Shown piece after piece: positions 1 through 9,100 of a stretch of 64,000 bases of DNA. The position numbers and the translations under genes were made by a program. The stretch covers positions 315,441-379,440 of the forward strand of contig NZ_KI669455.1 of NCBI RefSeq assembly GCF_000507845.1. The letters are read 5' to 3'. The notes below the pieces were generated by a model. It did not search any database, was not told the origin of the DNA, and saw nothing but the letters and a program-made list of their open reading frames with translations. Each line of letters begins with the position of its first letter. Within the stretch, counting starts at the first letter, position 1. The stretch is from Helicobacter macacae MIT 99-5501. Its GTDB lineage: Bacteria > Campylobacterota > Campylobacteria > Campylobacterales > Helicobacteraceae.

Positions 1-8
1 GATTTTTG

Positions 9-488
9 ATGAATTTAGCAGACATCAAACGGCTTATTGAAATATTCAACAACAGCCAAATAGCAAAACTAAGCCTAAGAGAAGATAATTTTGAGCTAAA
101 GCTTGACAAAAGCTACGCTCCCACTGCTCCAGCTACACCCGCCACACTTCCTCCACTTCCTAGCACACCACTTGCCCAAGATGCTTCCACAAGCACAGCA
201 AGTGCTACACCCACCCCAAGCGCACCCACACCGCCCGCTACAAAGAGCGGAGATTTTATCACTTCGCCTATGGTTGGGACATTTTATCATCGTCCTAGCC
301 CAGAGGCTGCTCCTTATGTCGCTGTGGGCGATACCGTCAAAAAGGGACAAACTATCGGCATAATCGAAGCAATGAAAATAATGAATGAAATCGAAGCAGA
401 ATTTGACTGCAAAATCTTAAGCATAGAGACTGATGATGGGCAGCCTGTGGAATACGGTAGCAATCTCATAAAAGTGGAAAAACTCTAA
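9..488 (+). CDS. accB: Biotin carboxyl carrier protein of acetyl-CoA carboxylase
   Basis: AccB carries the biotin that shuttles carboxyl groups in acetyl-CoA carboxylase, the first step of fatty acid synthesis in the cytoplasm. The protein is 159 residues. A charged N-terminal region is followed by an Ala/Pro/Thr-rich linker (about residues 38-80) and a C-terminal biotinyl domain with the motif EAMKIMNEIEAEF; the Lys of EAMKI (about residue 123) is the expected biotinylation site. I start at the ATG at 9 because the family begins MNL.., rather than the TTG one codon earlier; the ribosome-binding site lies outside the window. accC follows with no gap, so the two are co-transcribed and co-translated, the usual arrangement. 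Confidence is high. Confidence 0.95.
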   Translation: MNLADIKRLIEIFNNSQIAKLSLREDNFELKLDKSYAPTAPATPATLPPLPSTPLAQDASTSTASATPTPSAPTPPATKSGDFITSPMVGTFYHRPSPEAAPYVAVGDTVKKGQTIGIIEAMKIMNEIEAEFDCKILSIETDDGQPVEYGSNLIKVEKL

Positions 489-1937
489 ATGAAGCCAGCA
501 AAGCAAGCCAACACTTTGGCAAATAACCAAGACAGCGCAAAATCCCCAAAATCAAACGCCACAAAAGCACAAGGCGCAAAATCACAGCCAAAGCCAAAAA
601 AACTAGAGCGCATTCTCATAGCCAATCGTGGCGAAATCGCCCTGCGAGCCATTCGCACGATTCAAGAGATGGGCAAGCAGGCAATAGCTATCTATTCTAC
701 TGCGGATAAAGACACTCACTATCTTGATGTTGCCGATGTCAAAATCTGCATAGGTGGGGCAAAATCTAGTGAGAGCTACCTAAATATCCCTGCGATTATG
801 AGCACAGCTTCTTTAGTCGATGCGGACGCGATTTTCCCGGGGTATGGATTTTTGAGTGAAAATCAGCATTTTGTGGAGATTTGCGCTCATCACGGCGTAG
901 AGTTCATAGGACCAAGTAGCGATGTAATGGTGCTAATGAGCGATAAATCCAAAGCAAAAGATGTGATGAAAGACGCGGGTGTGCCTGTCATAGAGGGGAG
1001 TGATGGCGCACTCAAAGACTACAACCAAGCCTACGAAGTCGCCAAAAAAATCGGCTACCCTGTAATCCTAAAAGCCGCTGCAGGTGGTGGTGGACGCGGT
1101 ATGCGTATCGTAGAAGATGAAAGCCTACTAAAAAACCTCTACCTTGCCGCAGAGAGTGAGGCTTTAAGCGCGTTTGGAGATGGCACGATTTATATGGAAA
1201 AATTCATAAACAAACCCAAGCACATTGAAGTGCAGATTCTCGCTGATAAACACGGCAATGTGCTTCACATAGGTGAGCGCGACTGCTCTGCCCAGCGCAG
1301 ACAGCAAAAGCTAATCGAAGAGACTCCAGCTGTTGTTCTTAGCCAAGAAGTGAGGGCAAACCTCCTAAAAACCGCTGTCAAAGCCGCCAAACATATCGGC
1401 TATGTGGGAGCCGGGACATTTGAGTTTTTGCTAGATTCCAACAACAAAGATTTTTTCTTTATGGAGATGAATACCCGCTTGCAAGTAGAGCATACAGTTA
1501 GTGAAATGGTAAGCGGACTTGACTTGGTAGAATGGATGATACGCATAGCAGAGGGCGATAAGCTACCTAGCCAAGATGAGATAGAGTTCAAAGGACACAG
1601 CATAGAGTGCAGAATCACAGCAGAAGACCCTGTGAAATTCTACCCAAGTGCAGGCAAAATCACGCAGTGGATAACGCCCGGTGGCGCAAATGTGCGACTT
1701 GATAGCCACGCGTATGCAGGATATGTCGTGCCTATGTTTTATGACTCGATGATTGGCAAGCTAATCGTGTGGGGCGAGGATAGAAACAAAGCCATTGCCA
1801 AAATGAAGCGTGCGCTAAAAGAGTTTAAAATTGAGGGAATCAAAAGCACGATTCCATTTCACATAAAAATGATGAGCAATGCAGATTTCCTAAAATCCAA
1901 AATCCACACCAAATACCTAGAGCAGGATATGGAATAG
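489..1937 (+). CDS. accC: Biotin carboxylase subunit of acetyl-CoA carboxylase, with N-terminal extension
   Basis: AccC uses ATP and bicarbonate to carboxylate the biotin on AccB. The 482-residue protein has the biotin carboxylase N-domain starting at LERILIANRGEIALRAI (about residue 39), a glycine-rich ATP-grasp loop (AAAGGGGRGMRIV) and the MEMNTRLQVEHTV signature containing catalytic residues. Length is above the usual ~450 because of a Lys/Ala/Ser/Gln-rich extension of about 38 residues before the conserved start; the family normally begins right at LERIL. The ATG at 489 directly abuts the accB stop, which favours the long form through translational coupling, and no good internal ATG lies near residue 38. 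The extension is one of several low-complexity additions seen in this window. Confidence 0.95.
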   Translation: MKPAKQANTLANNQDSAKSPKSNATKAQGAKSQPKPKKLERILIANRGEIALRAIRTIQEMGKQAIAIYSTADKDTHYLDVADVKICIGGAKSSESYLNIPAIMSTASLVDADAIFPGYGFLSENQHFVEICAHHGVEFIGPSSDVMVLMSDKSKAKDVMKDAGVPVIEGSDGALKDYNQAYEVAKKIGYPVILKAAAGGGGRGMRIVEDESLLKNLYLAAESEALSAFGDGTIYMEKFINKPKHIEVQILADKHGNVLHIGERDCSAQRRQQKLIEETPAVVLSQEVRANLLKTAVKAAKHIGYVGAGTFEFLLDSNNKDFFFMEMNTRLQVEHTVSEMVSGLDLVEWMIRIAEGDKLPSQDEIEFKGHSIECRITAEDPVKFYPSAGKITQWITPGGANVRLDSHAYAGYVVPMFYDSMIGKLIVWGEDRNKAIAKMKRALKEFKIEGIKSTIPFHIKMMSNADFLKSKIHTKYLEQDME

Positions 1938-2103
1938 TCTTTGCAAAAAGCCAAAAAAGCAAAAATCTAAAAATCTGTGTTGATTTTTGGTGAGGATTTG
2001 CCTAATGTTTTAGGAGTTTTATAAGAGGATTTTAGATTTGTGATATAGATTTTGCTAGACTTTTTAAGCAAAATTTAGTCAAAATCCACAAAAGAGATAG
2101 CAA

Positions 2104-2862
2104 ATGCAGATAGATTCTAAACTAAAGCCACTACATATAAATGATGAAAAAAAAGCCACGCCCAAGTCAAAAGACACTGCCAAAAATAATGACAATATAG
2201 ACACGGCTAAAGAGATACCTCCTAGCCACCTACTATCAGCAGAATCGATAAAAACTAAGCCCACCCCACTGCAAAAGCTAGATTCCCTCCAAAATCCAAG
2301 CAACACTCCAAGCCACAACCTAAACGCTATAAACACCGCTCTAGGCGAACTAGAAGTGATGACAAAGTCCCTAAACACCCTCCAAAAGCACCAAAAAGTC
2401 TATGAAAAGCTCGCTCTAAAGCTAGACCAAGCCACAGAGGAGCAAGATGATGAAGCTATGCAGGCTATTGAGCAAGAAGCCCAAAAAGTCTATGAAAAAA
2501 TGCAAGAAGCCTACAATCTCGCAAACTTTGGTGGCAAAAATGTCTTTGAAAAAACCTATACAAACCTCGTCCCAGAAGTCGCTATCTCGGGCAAAAAGGT
2601 AAATCCAAACACGCTAGAAATCAAAAATAGCGATGCCGTGATAGAATACGCTAGCTTGCTAAAAGAGCAAAAAGCACAAGTAAAAACCGCACGCAAAATC
2701 CTCTACAAACGCGCACAAAGTGAAATGGACGAGCTAGCAAAAACCGATAAAAGCTATGAGAAGCTAAATAGAGATATGTTGCTAAGCGAGGAGTTCAAAG
2801 CCGCGCAGGGTGGCAGAGGTATCCGTGCCGAGCGAGTGCTACAACTGCTAAATTTACACTAG
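2104..2862 (+). CDS. Hypothetical helical protein
   Basis: A 252-residue soluble protein without signal peptide or membrane segment. Residues 1-75 are polar, low-complexity and probably disordered. From about residue 78 it is predicted mostly helical (heptad-like stretches such as LEVMTKSLNTLQKHQKVYEKL), with a central FGGKNVFEKTYTNLVPE segment that recalls the turn regions of flagellin-type helical proteins. On that impression alone it could be a flagellar export co-chaperone or flagellin-related protein, but I do not recognise the family and assign no function. It lies alone between accC and rsmH, in the same direction, with a 166-base gap upstream that contains no recognisable sigma-54 site. 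Confidence 0.75.
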   Translation: MQIDSKLKPLHINDEKKATPKSKDTAKNNDNIDTAKEIPPSHLLSAESIKTKPTPLQKLDSLQNPSNTPSHNLNAINTALGELEVMTKSLNTLQKHQKVYEKLALKLDQATEEQDDEAMQAIEQEAQKVYEKMQEAYNLANFGGKNVFEKTYTNLVPEVAISGKKVNPNTLEIKNSDAVIEYASLLKEQKAQVKTARKILYKRAQSEMDELAKTDKSYEKLNRDMLLSEEFKAAQGGRGIRAERVLQLLNLH

Positions 2863-2960
2863 ATTTCACTTTTTAGACTTGTTGATTTTATAACTGCACA
2901 TTTTTCTTGCCCCTCCCCAAAAAAAAAAGAAAAACAAATAATTACAAGATAAGGATTTTT

Positions 2961-3929
2961 ATGCAAAAACATATCCCTGTTTTGTTGCGCGAAGTGCTTG
3001 ATATATTTGCGCCTGTATGCGTAGCAAATGCAAATAACAATCCCGTGATAATTGATTGCACTTTGGGGCTAGGAGGGCATACCCTAGAATTTTTAAGAGA
3101 ATTTCCCTCTTTAGAAATCATCGCCATAGATAAAGACACGCAAGCCATAGACATAGCCACAGCTTATGCCAAAGAAGCGGGACTAAGCCAAAAGCTTCAC
3201 ACCATAAACGCGCCTTTTTCGCTTGGGATTGAGAGGGCGTTTGGGTTAGCAAAATCGCTAGATAGACGCATAGTAGGGGTTTTGGCAGATATAGGGGTTA
3301 GCTCTATGCAGCTAGATAGTAGCGAGCGTGGGTTTGGGTTTGGCTCTCACGCACTTGATATGCGTATGGATTTGGCTCAAAGCAAGGACGCAAAATATGT
3401 GATAAACACATATAGTGAGTTTGAGCTAGGGCGTGTATTGCGCGAGTATGGCGAGATAAAAGAGTATAAAAAGCTAGCCAAGTCTATCAAAGCGCGTATA
3501 AAATCTAGTGGGGATTTTGAAAGTGCGAGGGAGTTTAGCGAGTTTTTGCGCTCACATAGCAACCACAAAGGAGGCAAAATCCACCCAGCTACACTTGCAT
3601 TTCAAGCGGTGCGAATGGAGGTAAATAACGAGCTAGATGAGCTAAAAAACGCACTCTTTGTGCTAGAAAATCAAAGCAATGCTATGCGTGGCGCGAGGGT
3701 AGGGATTATCAGCTTTCACTCACTTGAGGATAGGATAGTCAAAGAGACTTTTAGGCAGTGGGCTAGGCCGTGTGTGTGTGAAGCAAGCGTGATGAAATGC
3801 GTATGTGGTGGGGATAATGCTAAAGGAGAGATTCTGACCAAAAAGCCACTCATAGCCAGCGAAAAAGAAATAAACTCAAATCCCCGCTCACGCAGTGCCA
3901 AACTGCGAGCATTTGCGTTTAGGCAATAA
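2961..3929 (+). CDS. rsmH: 16S rRNA (cytosine(1402)-N(4))-methyltransferase
   Basis: RsmH (MraW) methylates N4 of C1402 in 16S rRNA in the ribosomal P site, using S-adenosylmethionine. The 322-residue protein starts HIPVLLREVL, has the SAM-binding motif DCTLGLGGHTLEFL, the family segment DIGVSSMQLDSSERGFGF and the GRxGIISFHSLEDRIVKETF-like block near the C-terminus. I choose the ATG at 2961 (preceded by an AAGGA about 8 bases upstream) rather than an in-frame start at 2907, because the extra residues (PLPKKKRKTNN..) come from the A10 tract and are not part of the family. The gene stands alone here, away from a cell-division cluster. Confidence 0.95.
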   Translation: MQKHIPVLLREVLDIFAPVCVANANNNPVIIDCTLGLGGHTLEFLREFPSLEIIAIDKDTQAIDIATAYAKEAGLSQKLHTINAPFSLGIERAFGLAKSLDRRIVGVLADIGVSSMQLDSSERGFGFGSHALDMRMDLAQSKDAKYVINTYSEFELGRVLREYGEIKEYKKLAKSIKARIKSSGDFESAREFSEFLRSHSNHKGGKIHPATLAFQAVRMEVNNELDELKNALFVLENQSNAMRGARVGIISFHSLEDRIVKETFRQWARPCVCEASVMKCVCGGDNAKGEILTKKPLIASEKEINSNPRSRSAKLRAFAFRQ

Positions 3930-4101
3930 ACATTTAAGTATTGCTAGTAATGAGATTTCCTAATTTAGCTAGAAAACCTTATAAAATAGCCCAAAATAAT
4001 AATATTTAGATTTTGCCTTTATCGCAAATAAGCTATCTCACATTTAAAAACATAATAAATTTGCATCGCTAATGACTAGCACAAAATCTTTTTACATAAG
4101 G

Positions 4102-4127
4102 CTATGAGAATTTTAAGATTCTCATAG
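4102..4127. terminator. Hairpin between convergent genes
   Basis: A perfect 10-base-pair stem (CTATGAGAAT / ATTCTCATAG) with a 6-base loop sits between convergent rsmH and the TonB receptor gene, 35 bases from the receptor stop. There is no clean T-run on either side, so it is a weak candidate for a bidirectional terminator or mRNA 3' end. Confidence 0.4.
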
Positions 4128-4161
4128 CAGATAGCATTAGATGAAAAGCGTGGGATTTACA

Positions 4162-7002
4162 CTAAAAATCATACTGCAAGGAAATATAATATCTCCTGCC
4201 CTCGCGGATATAGTTATAGTGGTTTGCCCAAGTCAATGTCATCCCAGCATTGCCACCCATATAGCTTTGATAATCCACAAAATTACGATTAAGCAAGTTA
4301 TACACTGCAAAGGTTATGCGCAGATTCTCCGTAGGCTTGCCATACACGCCTAAATGCGTGAGATATATCGGCTTATAGTATTCGCCAAGTGTGGCTGCAG
4401 CGGTATTTGGCGTGTTTGGATTGCCGCGATAGAGATGCGTTTTTACCTCCTGTCTTATGTATGCACCGAAGTATTTACTATCATAGTTTAGGCTCGCATT
4501 CACACTATGAAGCGGGACATTAGTAAGTCGTTGGTCTGTGCTCCCTGTCGCGCCAGCTGCGGTGCGAGAAATGTAGGTGTGATTAAATGTGTAAGCCCCA
4601 TTTAGACTTATCTCGCCATACCCCACCTCAATAGGTCTAAGTCCTAGTGCCACTTCCGCACCATAGGATTTCGCCTCGCCCAAGTTTGCGTAATATGAGC
4701 AGGTGTAGTTCCCTGTCGCACCACAAATTTGCCCCGTAGTGCCTACCACCGTGCCTTGCGCAAATCCTCCAACGCTCGTGATTCTGTCTTTAAAATCTGT
4801 GTAAAATCCCGTAACGCTTAGATTAAAAAAGTCATTATCAGTGAGTAGAGAAAGCTCATAGGTTACGCTTGTTTGTGGAGTAAGGTTTGGATTCCCATAG
4901 GTTGGCTGTGCTCCAGAGGCAGAAAAGCTCACAATCCCATTTACAAGCTGATTAAGTGCGGGGGATTTATAGCCTGTGCTTACACCGCCCTTTAGCGTAA
5001 GCCAGCCATCAATAATATTATAAGCAATATAGGCGCGAGGAGAGAAATTGCTCCCAAAAATGGAGTTAAAATTCCCTCGCCCACCAAGTGTCAAAAACAC
5101 GCGATTAAAGAGCGCGAACTCGCCTTCAGCATACACCGCACCGATATGTTGCTCTTTTAGAGAGCTTGCACCTTGCGCGACTACTGCTAGGAGATTATCA
5201 TTAAATGTGTTATACCAATAGCGCGCACCTACACCCAGATTAAGCCCGACATTTCGCCCGAAGTTAAAAAACATTTTGCTTTTGTGCTCGGCAATCACAT
5301 CTTGCGCACGCAAGTCCCTATCATCGCCCGCACTTACGCCATTAAAAGGACCTGTGGCAAGCGTGCCATTGGGGACACTTGTATTTTGTGGCACAGTGCG
5401 CCCGTCATTTTCTGTGAGATTATACTGCACGGTATTATCCATTTTATAGGATTCAAAAATCCCTCCCTCATTACGATAGTAATTCCCCTGATGAGAGAGA
5501 ATCGCATTTGCCTGATAAATGTTGTAGTTTGTATCATAGCCATTGTTTCTCCTTAGATTTTCCGCAGGATTACCCGGACGCCAGCCTTGCGACCAGTTTG
5601 AGAGCAGCAGTCCATCAGAGTTATCAAAAAGCTGTGCGCCATAGTTTAAATCCAAATACACGCTATCTCGAGGAGAACTCCCCACAGATTCTAGAGAGTT
5701 CCACTGCAAGCGTCCGCCGATATTATACATTTGACCGGGCGCAATCCCCACAAGCGTGCTAGCTTGCGCACTATTTGCGCTCAAATGCGGCAAAACAAGA
5801 TTTTGCAAAGGCACGCCAAACCTCGCGTATTGAGAGCCTCTCAAAGTAAGCCCCCAATTTTTTGCGCTATTTAGCGGACCTGCAGTGTAGAAATTAAAGC
5901 CTTGTTGATGTCCAAATCGCTTTTCCTCTTGCAAAGTGGTGTTTAGTTGCAAGCTCGCACCCCATTTATCAAAACTTTTCTTAGTGATGATATTTACCAC
6001 ACCACCCATAGCATCGCTTCCATAGAGCGTGCTAGCAGGACCGCGTATGACTTCGATTCGCTCAATAGCACTCATCGGCGGGATAAAGTAATTTACCGCG
6101 CTTCCAAAGCCATTGGGGAAAAGCGCGTCTCCGCCTGTGCTGGAGCGCTTGCCATCAATGAGGGTAAGCACATCGGTGCTACCGCGAATAGAGATATTAT
6201 ACCCGCTTGTCTTTGAGACACCGCTATCTATGGACACCCCGGGCACATACTGTATCGCCTCGCCCAAATCCCGCACAGGACGGCTCATCACTTCTTTTGG
6301 GCTTACTGTGCTGATACTCGCTGGTGCTAGCGTGTAGTCTTGCTCAAACCCACCTGCGGTTACGACAACTTTTTGCAACTGCTTTGCTTCTAGGGTGTCG
6401 TATTGTTTGTCGTGCTTTATGAGTTTGTCATATCGCTTAGAGTTTTGGTGCTGTGAGCTTTGGTGTTGTGAGGATTTTTGTGAAGTGGTGCTTTGGCTAG
6501 AACCTACGCTAGAGCTAGAATCCGCATTAGAATTTGAATCTAAGCTAGAATCTTTATTAGATTCTGCACTAGATTCTTGGCTAGGGTTTGAGTTAGATTC
6601 TTTGCTAGATTCCAAACTAGAATCTTTAGTAGAATTTGCTCCTACTTCATTTAGTGATAATCGCATTTTTGTTTCCCCTGCTTTTATGGAGGATTGTATT
6701 TTTCCCTTTTCTAGCGCGGAGGAATCCACTTTTATTCCCCCTCCCTGTGCGGAGGAATCTATCTTTGTCCCCCCTCCCTGTGCGGAGGGGGCTAGGGGGT
6801 GGGTAGAATTTAAAGCAGAATCTTTAGCAGTTTGTTGCGCGGGAGTTACTCTCTCTCTCTCTCTCTCGTTATCAGCTAGAGCGAGGGAAGTAGCTAGGCT
6901 AAGGCTTAGTGTGAATGCAAATGCTTTGCTAGAGATTCTCTTTTCTCTAGACTTTCCTCTAGTCTTGCTAGGATTTTGGATTGGTAATGTTACTTCGTTC
7001 AT
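4162..7002 (-). CDS. TonB-dependent outer-membrane receptor with repeat-rich N-terminus
   Basis: A 946-residue outer-membrane receptor of the siderophore/colicin I type, importing an iron complex or similar ligand with energy from TonB. Residues 1-43 form a long signal peptide (cleavage probably after LALA). Residues 45-205 are low-complexity Ser/Asn/Gln-rich and unusual for the family; they include the ERERER run encoded by a (CT)9 repeat and SAQGGG units derived from a palindromic element. The TonB box (QKVVVTA) and plug begin near residue 210, with the plug motif IRGPASTLYGSDAMGG, then a 22-strand-type barrel ending in YYISLQYDF with the terminal Phe expected for BAM insertion. AGGAG precedes the ATG. 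A promoter with a Fur-box-like AT-rich element lies upstream, so iron control is plausible. The ligand cannot be told from sequence. Confidence 0.92.
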   Translation of the reverse strand: MNEVTLPIQNPSKTRGKSREKRISSKAFAFTLSLSLATSLALADNERERERVTPAQQTAKDSALNSTHPLAPSAQGGGTKIDSSAQGGGIKVDSSALEKGKIQSSIKAGETKMRLSLNEVGANSTKDSSLESSKESNSNPSQESSAESNKDSSLDSNSNADSSSSVGSSQSTTSQKSSQHQSSQHQNSKRYDKLIKHDKQYDTLEAKQLQKVVVTAGGFEQDYTLAPASISTVSPKEVMSRPVRDLGEAIQYVPGVSIDSGVSKTSGYNISIRGSTDVLTLIDGKRSSTGGDALFPNGFGSAVNYFIPPMSAIERIEVIRGPASTLYGSDAMGGVVNIITKKSFDKWGASLQLNTTLQEEKRFGHQQGFNFYTAGPLNSAKNWGLTLRGSQYARFGVPLQNLVLPHLSANSAQASTLVGIAPGQMYNIGGRLQWNSLESVGSSPRDSVYLDLNYGAQLFDNSDGLLLSNWSQGWRPGNPAENLRRNNGYDTNYNIYQANAILSHQGNYYRNEGGIFESYKMDNTVQYNLTENDGRTVPQNTSVPNGTLATGPFNGVSAGDDRDLRAQDVIAEHKSKMFFNFGRNVGLNLGVGARYWYNTFNDNLLAVVAQGASSLKEQHIGAVYAEGEFALFNRVFLTLGGRGNFNSIFGSNFSPRAYIAYNIIDGWLTLKGGVSTGYKSPALNQLVNGIVSFSASGAQPTYGNPNLTPQTSVTYELSLLTDNDFFNLSVTGFYTDFKDRITSVGGFAQGTVVGTTGQICGATGNYTCSYYANLGEAKSYGAEVALGLRPIEVGYGEISLNGAYTFNHTYISRTAAGATGSTDQRLTNVPLHSVNASLNYDSKYFGAYIRQEVKTHLYRGNPNTPNTAAATLGEYYKPIYLTHLGVYGKPTENLRITFAVYNLLNRNFVDYQSYMGGNAGMTLTWANHYNYIREGRRYYISLQYDF
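6716..6781. repeat. 33-base tandem duplication inside the receptor gene
   Basis: Two adjacent copies of a 33-base unit beginning GCGGAGGAATC (6716-6748 and 6749-6781) encode an 11-residue repeat SSAQGGG[T/I]K[I/V]D. The unit contains the left half of the G/C-rich palindromic element that follows directly at 6770-6805, so it looks like a duplicated part of that element. 33 is a multiple of three, so copy-number change would keep the frame. Confidence 0.8.
6770..6805. repeat. G/C-rich palindromic element, in-frame copy in TonB receptor
   Basis: A 36-base element starting CCCCCTCCCTGTGCGGAGGG and ending GGGGGTGGGTA. It matches, with a few changes, intergenic copies at 63269-63304 and 63615-63650. 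It is read in frame as part of the region before the plug (protein segment THPLAPSAQGGG). Confidence 0.8.
6849..6867. repeat. (CT)9 dinucleotide repeat in the receptor coding region
   Basis: Nine CT units plus a C, read as (GA)n on the coding strand, encode the ERERER run just after the signal peptide of the TonB receptor. Nine units keep the reading frame open; gain or loss of one unit would shift the frame and end translation early. This is the typical layout of a phase-variable contingency locus. Confidence 0.8.
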
Positions 7003-7642
7003 AAATGCTCCTTATCTTAAATAAATTTTTTAAGTTTTATTTGCTAGTGCTAGATAAAACTCGCGCATTATAATCATTTAAAATAAAACTGCGCTTAATT
7101 CTCACTACACTCCCAAAATGAATATCATAATGAGAGAGATTCGCTTTTATGGGAATGCGTAGGTGTGATTTTGCAAAAAGTTAGATTTTGGTAAGTATTT
7201 TTTAGAAAAGATTTTGTGCTATTTTTGCTAGTCAAAAGATAGAAATATCGCCCTTAGATTCCCCAAATTTGCGGAACATATCGATAATTTTTACTTTGGT
7301 AAATGAAATTTGTGAAGTGGGAGTGAAAAATTTTGGGAAAATTGTAAAAATTTGAAAAATTTAGTGAAAACAATATTTTTTCGCAAAAAGATTATGGATT
7401 TCTTTTGGCAAGATTTTATAAATTAAATCGATTTAAGACAACCGAAAAAATCCACAATTTGAGATTACTGAAGTTTTTAAGAAACCAAAGTATCTTAAGC
7501 ATAATGCAAAATCTAGTGGAATTATTTTGGCTTTTTTAAGTTCCAAAAAAAACCCCAACAAAAAGCCTTAAATATGCCAAGCAAAGCAAAATCTAAATAT
7601 GCCAAAAAAATACACTAGATTTTTATAAAAAACTACCAAAGA
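7003..7642. other. Intergenic region between TonB receptor and purB (640 bases)
   Basis: Very AT-rich. Besides the receptor promoter at its left end I see no gene. An 8-base-pair inverted repeat (GGCTTTTT at 7529-7536 and AAAAAGCC at 7560-7567) 76 bases past the purB stop may form its mRNA 3' end. A non-coding RNA cannot be excluded, but nothing recognisable is present. Confidence 0.6.
7067..7072 (-). promoter_or_regulatory. Promoter -10 box of the TonB receptor gene, overlapping a Fur-like element
   Basis: On the minus strand a perfect TATAAT lies within TGATTATAATG, 65 bases upstream of the receptor ATG. Around it (about 7066-7080) and at 7121-7137 are AATGATTAT- and CATTATGATATTC-like stretches resembling Fur half-sites. 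The -10 call is reasonable; Fur binding is inferred from the receptor type plus partial motif similarity. Confidence 0.5.
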
Positions 7643-8974
7643 CTACTCCCCAAATACACGCTTAAAGATAGAATCTACACTTTTTGTGTAGTAGCCAAAA
7701 TCAAAGCACTCTTTGATTGCCTCCTGCCCTATCGCACTGACAAGCTCGGAATCTGAAAGTAAATATTGCAAATATAGCGATTCCCCACGCTCATTGAGCG
7801 CGCTTCTTCCCTCTTGCAAATCTTGCCATACTTTCATCGCGTTTCTTTGCACGATTTTGTAAGCATTTTCACGCGAGATTCCCTTTTTGGGTAGCTCTAG
7901 TAGCACACGCTGTGAGAAAACAAGCCCACCTGTGAGATTTAGATTTTTTAGCATATTTTTGGGGTAGATGAGAAGTTTATCAAGTAGGCTACTAAGCCGA
8001 GCGAGCATAAAATCTGTGGTGATGAAGCTATCTGGCAGGATAAATCGCTCCACGCTAGAGTGGCTTATATCGCGCTCGTGCCACAGCGCGACATTCTCCA
8101 TAGCAGGCAGGGCAAACCCCCTAATCACGCGACAAAGCCCCGTGATATTCTCGCTTAGCACGGGATTGCGCTTGTGAGGCATAGCACTACTGCCCTTTTG
8201 CCCCTCCTCGAAAAACTCCTCCGCTTCATACACTTCCGTGCGCTGCAAATGCCGAATCTCCACAGCGACTTTCTCACAACTGCTTGCTAGCAGGGCTAAA
8301 TCCGTGATTACTCGTGCGTATCTATCGCGCTGGATTACTTGATTGCTCACAGGGGCGGGCTTTAGCCCTAGCTCTGCACACACGAGCTCTTCGAGTTCTA
8401 TCGGCGTGTGGGCGAGATTTCCCATAGCACCGCTTAGCTGCCCCACGCTGATAGTCTCAAGGCTAGATTCTAAGGAATGCAAATGTCGCCCCATCTCATC
8501 ATACCACACCGCGCACACAAGCCCAAATGTGATAGGCTCGCCGTGAATGCCGTGGCTTCGCCCCACCATAAGCGTGTCTTTGTGCTGATAGGCTTTTTTC
8601 TTTATCACTTCGCGTAAATCGCGCACACCCTGCATAATGAGCTTTAGAGAATCCCTCATCTGCAGTGCCACAGCTGTGTCGATACAATCACTGCTAGTAA
8701 TGCCATAGTGAAACCACCGCGACTCCTCGCCCAAAGACTCCGCTACACTCGTAGTAAAGGCGATTAAATCGTGCTTGGTAACCGCCTCAATCTCATCAAT
8801 ACGCGCTATGTCAAACTTCGCGTTCGCACAGATTTTCTCACAATCGCTATCAGGGATAAGCCCTAGCTTGTTCCACCCGCGCACGAGGGCTTTTTCTACC
8901 TCTAGCCACGCGCCATACTTCGCCTCTGTGCTCCATAGTGCTTTCATCTGCTCTCTTGCATATCGCTCTACCAT
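7643..8974 (-). CDS. purB: Adenylosuccinate lyase
   Basis: PurB catalyses two fumarate-releasing steps of purine synthesis: SAICAR to AICAR, and adenylosuccinate to AMP. The 443-residue protein begins MVERYAREQMKALWSTEAKYGAWLEVEKA, has TTSVAESLGEESRWFHYGITSSD, the catalytic-His region VGRSHGIHGEPITFG, and the superfamily signature SSAMPHKRNPVLSENI, all in the expected order and at the usual length for the shorter bacterial type. It lies upstream of the restriction-modification genes on the same strand, 126 bases away, with no sign of joint function. A second member of the same superfamily (argH) is present at the right of the window. Assignment is secure. Confidence 0.96.
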   Translation of the reverse strand: MVERYAREQMKALWSTEAKYGAWLEVEKALVRGWNKLGLIPDSDCEKICANAKFDIARIDEIEAVTKHDLIAFTTSVAESLGEESRWFHYGITSSDCIDTAVALQMRDSLKLIMQGVRDLREVIKKKAYQHKDTLMVGRSHGIHGEPITFGLVCAVWYDEMGRHLHSLESSLETISVGQLSGAMGNLAHTPIELEELVCAELGLKPAPVSNQVIQRDRYARVITDLALLASSCEKVAVEIRHLQRTEVYEAEEFFEEGQKGSSAMPHKRNPVLSENITGLCRVIRGFALPAMENVALWHERDISHSSVERFILPDSFITTDFMLARLSSLLDKLLIYPKNMLKNLNLTGGLVFSQRVLLELPKKGISRENAYKIVQRNAMKVWQDLQEGRSALNERGESLYLQYLLSDSELVSAIGQEAIKECFDFGYYTKSVDSIFKRVFGE

Positions 8975-9100
8975 TCATCGCTCCTTTTGTGGTTTGTTGT
9001 TTTTGTTTTTTTAAGCTGTGTTGTATTTTGTCGCATTGATGTGATTTTGGCAAGGATTTATATTGTTGTTTGGCATACTTTTCACACAAGAATTATTTGC

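Noticed and set aside
1985..2010. Sigma-54-like TGGTGAGGATTTGC upstream of the 2104 gene
   Set aside because: Only nine bases separate GG and GC, where ten are needed.
2919..2928. A10 tract 32 bases before the rsmH ATG as a phase-variation site
   Set aside because: rsmH is a housekeeping rRNA enzyme and the tract lies between promoter and ribosome site; no reason to expect switching.
7003..7642. Structured non-coding RNA in the AT-rich gap
   Set aside because: Only weak AT-rich inverted repeats and no recognisable RNA family.
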